The notes beneath the pieces are model-generated. The model had not been told where the DNA came from and did not search any database. It saw nothing but the letters and a program-made list of their open reading frames with translations. From positions 1 to 6,628 of the forward strand of contig JBEGQX010000148.1 in assembly GCA_041180805.1 (NCBI GenBank): a stretch of 6,628 bases of DNA, given 5' to 3'. Position 1 is the stretch's first letter. Each line of letters starts with the position of its first letter. Positions 5,925 to 6,628 of this stretch are shown piece after piece. Origin of the DNA: JBEGQX01 sp041180805 (GTDB lineage Bacteria; Planctomycetota; Planctomycetia; Gemmatales; Gemmataceae). The translations under genes and the position numbers were made by a program.

Positions 5925-6628
5925 CTTGGAAAGGCTTACCGCCTCTTCCCAGTGTTCGTAAAGCGTTTCCAGCTTCTGTTTGGTTTCCTCCAAGGATTTG
6001 GTCACCTGTTTGACCTTGTTGCCATCCCTGTATAAATCCGGGTCGATCATTTGTTTTTCCAACTGGTCGCGTTCCTGTTCCAGTTTGGCAATGTCCGCCT
6101 CGATATCCTCGACTTTTCGATAGGGGAACTTTCGTTTCTTTTTGGGTTCCTGCTTTGCTTGCTGCCTGAGTGGTTCCTGCGCGGGCTTTGATTTGATTTC
6201 AGCCTGCAAGTTCATTCTTTCATAAAGTTCAAAGTTGCCAGGCACTACCTTGATTCCACCAACGCCATCCATAACCACCAGCATGTCCACAACACGGTTC
6301 AACAGATAGCGATCATGGCTGACGATAATGGCAGTGCCCGTAAATTCCAGCAATGCCTCCTCCAGTGCATCGCACGCCCACAGATCTAGGTGGTTGGTTG
6401 GCTCATCCAGCACCAGCACATTGGCACCCTCCCGCACCAGCCTGGCCAGGCAGGCCCTGCTTTTTTCACCACCGCTCAGCGAGGAAACTTTCTGATTTAC
6501 CACATCGCCCTGCAAACCAAAACGACCAAGAAGGTCGCGCATTTCCTGCTCGGTAATATCAGGATCATTTTCAGGCCACGAGGCACGAAGCACTTCCAAG
6601 GCGGGGTTGAGGTTGCGCAGGTGCTGGT
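5922..6628 (-). CDS. ABC-F family ATPase, C-terminal portion (N-terminus beyond the right edge)
   Basis: A soluble ATPase of the ABC-F class (two ABC domains, no membrane domain), which typically acts on the ribosome. Only the last 235 or so residues are present. The frame is open through the right edge, reading QHLRNLNPALEVLRASWPEN, so the TTG at 6597-6599 is an internal Leu codon and not the start. Visible parts of the second ABC domain are the signature SLSGGEKSR (about 6458-6482), Walker B VLVLDEPTNHLDLW (about 6378-6419) with catalytic Glu, and the H-loop VSHDRY (about 6306-6323). A Lys-rich linker (PKKKRKFPYRKVEDIE) leads into a C-terminal coiled coil rich in Glu, Lys and Leu (about 5925-6135), as in the Uup-type subgroup. 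Such C-terminal domains bind nucleic acid or ribosome in known members. Uup, EttA and YbiT-type roles cannot be separated without the N-terminal half. The stop TAG is 6 nt from the convergent hydrolase stop. Confidence 0.93.
   Translation of the reverse strand, partial: QHLRNLNPALEVLRASWPENDPDITEQEMRDLLGRFGLQGDVVNQKVSSLSGGEKSRACLARLVREGANVLVLDEPTNHLDLWACDALEEALLEFTGTAIIVSHDRYLLNRVVDMLVVMDGVGGIKVVPGNFELYERMNLQAEIKSKPAQEPLRQQAKQEPKKKRKFPYRKVEDIEADIAKLEQERDQLEKQMIDPDLYRDGNKVKQVTKSLEETKQKLETLYEHWEEAVSLSK

Noticed and set aside
6597..6599. TTG as the start of a 225-codon ABC gene
   Set aside because: The frame continues upstream to the window edge with family-like sequence (HLRNLNPALEVL), and the first ABC domain is missing. 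This is an edge truncation and not a short gene.

Overview
This is a bacterial window of mixed strand, with moderate GC by eye. It most likely comes from a member of the Planctomycetota. That assignment rests on two left-hand genes whose proteins resemble secreted and lipoprotein families I associate with planctomycetes, and on the frequent TTG start codons. The two-component pair, the hydrolase and the ABC-F protein on the right occur across many phyla and do not decide it. No rRNA, tRNA, CRISPR array, transposase or insertion-sequence end was seen, and nothing suggests a mobile island.

Layout. (1) Minus strand, 1-1536: a probable lipoprotein (646-1536) followed 39 nt downstream by the N-terminal 202 codons of an exported beta-propeller-like protein that runs off the left edge. 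They share a direction and a short gap, so they are probably co-transcribed. (2) 1537-1806: a divergent intergenic region, AT-richer than its surroundings, which must hold the promoters for both directions. It carries three copies of TGTTTTG (two direct, one inverted). (3) Plus strand, 1807-5915: a compact three-gene operon made of a membrane sensor histidine kinase, a sigma54-activating NtrC-type response regulator and a membrane-anchored alpha/beta hydrolase. The gaps are 29 and 24 nt and each gene has its own ribosome binding site. (4) Minus strand, 5922 to the right edge: the C-terminal part of an ABC-F ATPase, convergent with the hydrolase and only 6 nt from it.

How the genes may work together. 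The kinase would sense a periplasmic or membrane signal through a helical extracytoplasmic domain of about 150 residues and phosphorylate the regulator at Asp72. The regulator has an intact GAFTGA loop, ATPase motifs and a Fis-type helix-turn-helix, so it should activate sigma54 promoters. No convincing -24/-12 promoter is visible in this window, so its targets are probably elsewhere. The co-transcribed hydrolase has a complete Ser-Asp-His triad; its substrate cannot be read from the sequence.

I did not find a clearly new system. The most useful points are start-codon corrections (TTG 1807 for the kinase, ATG 1534-1536 for the lipoprotein), an edge-truncated gene at 1-606, an apparently degenerate metalloprotease-like motif in the lipoprotein, a repeat cluster in the divergent promoter region, and a 12-bp perfect palindrome that includes both stop codons of the convergent pair.
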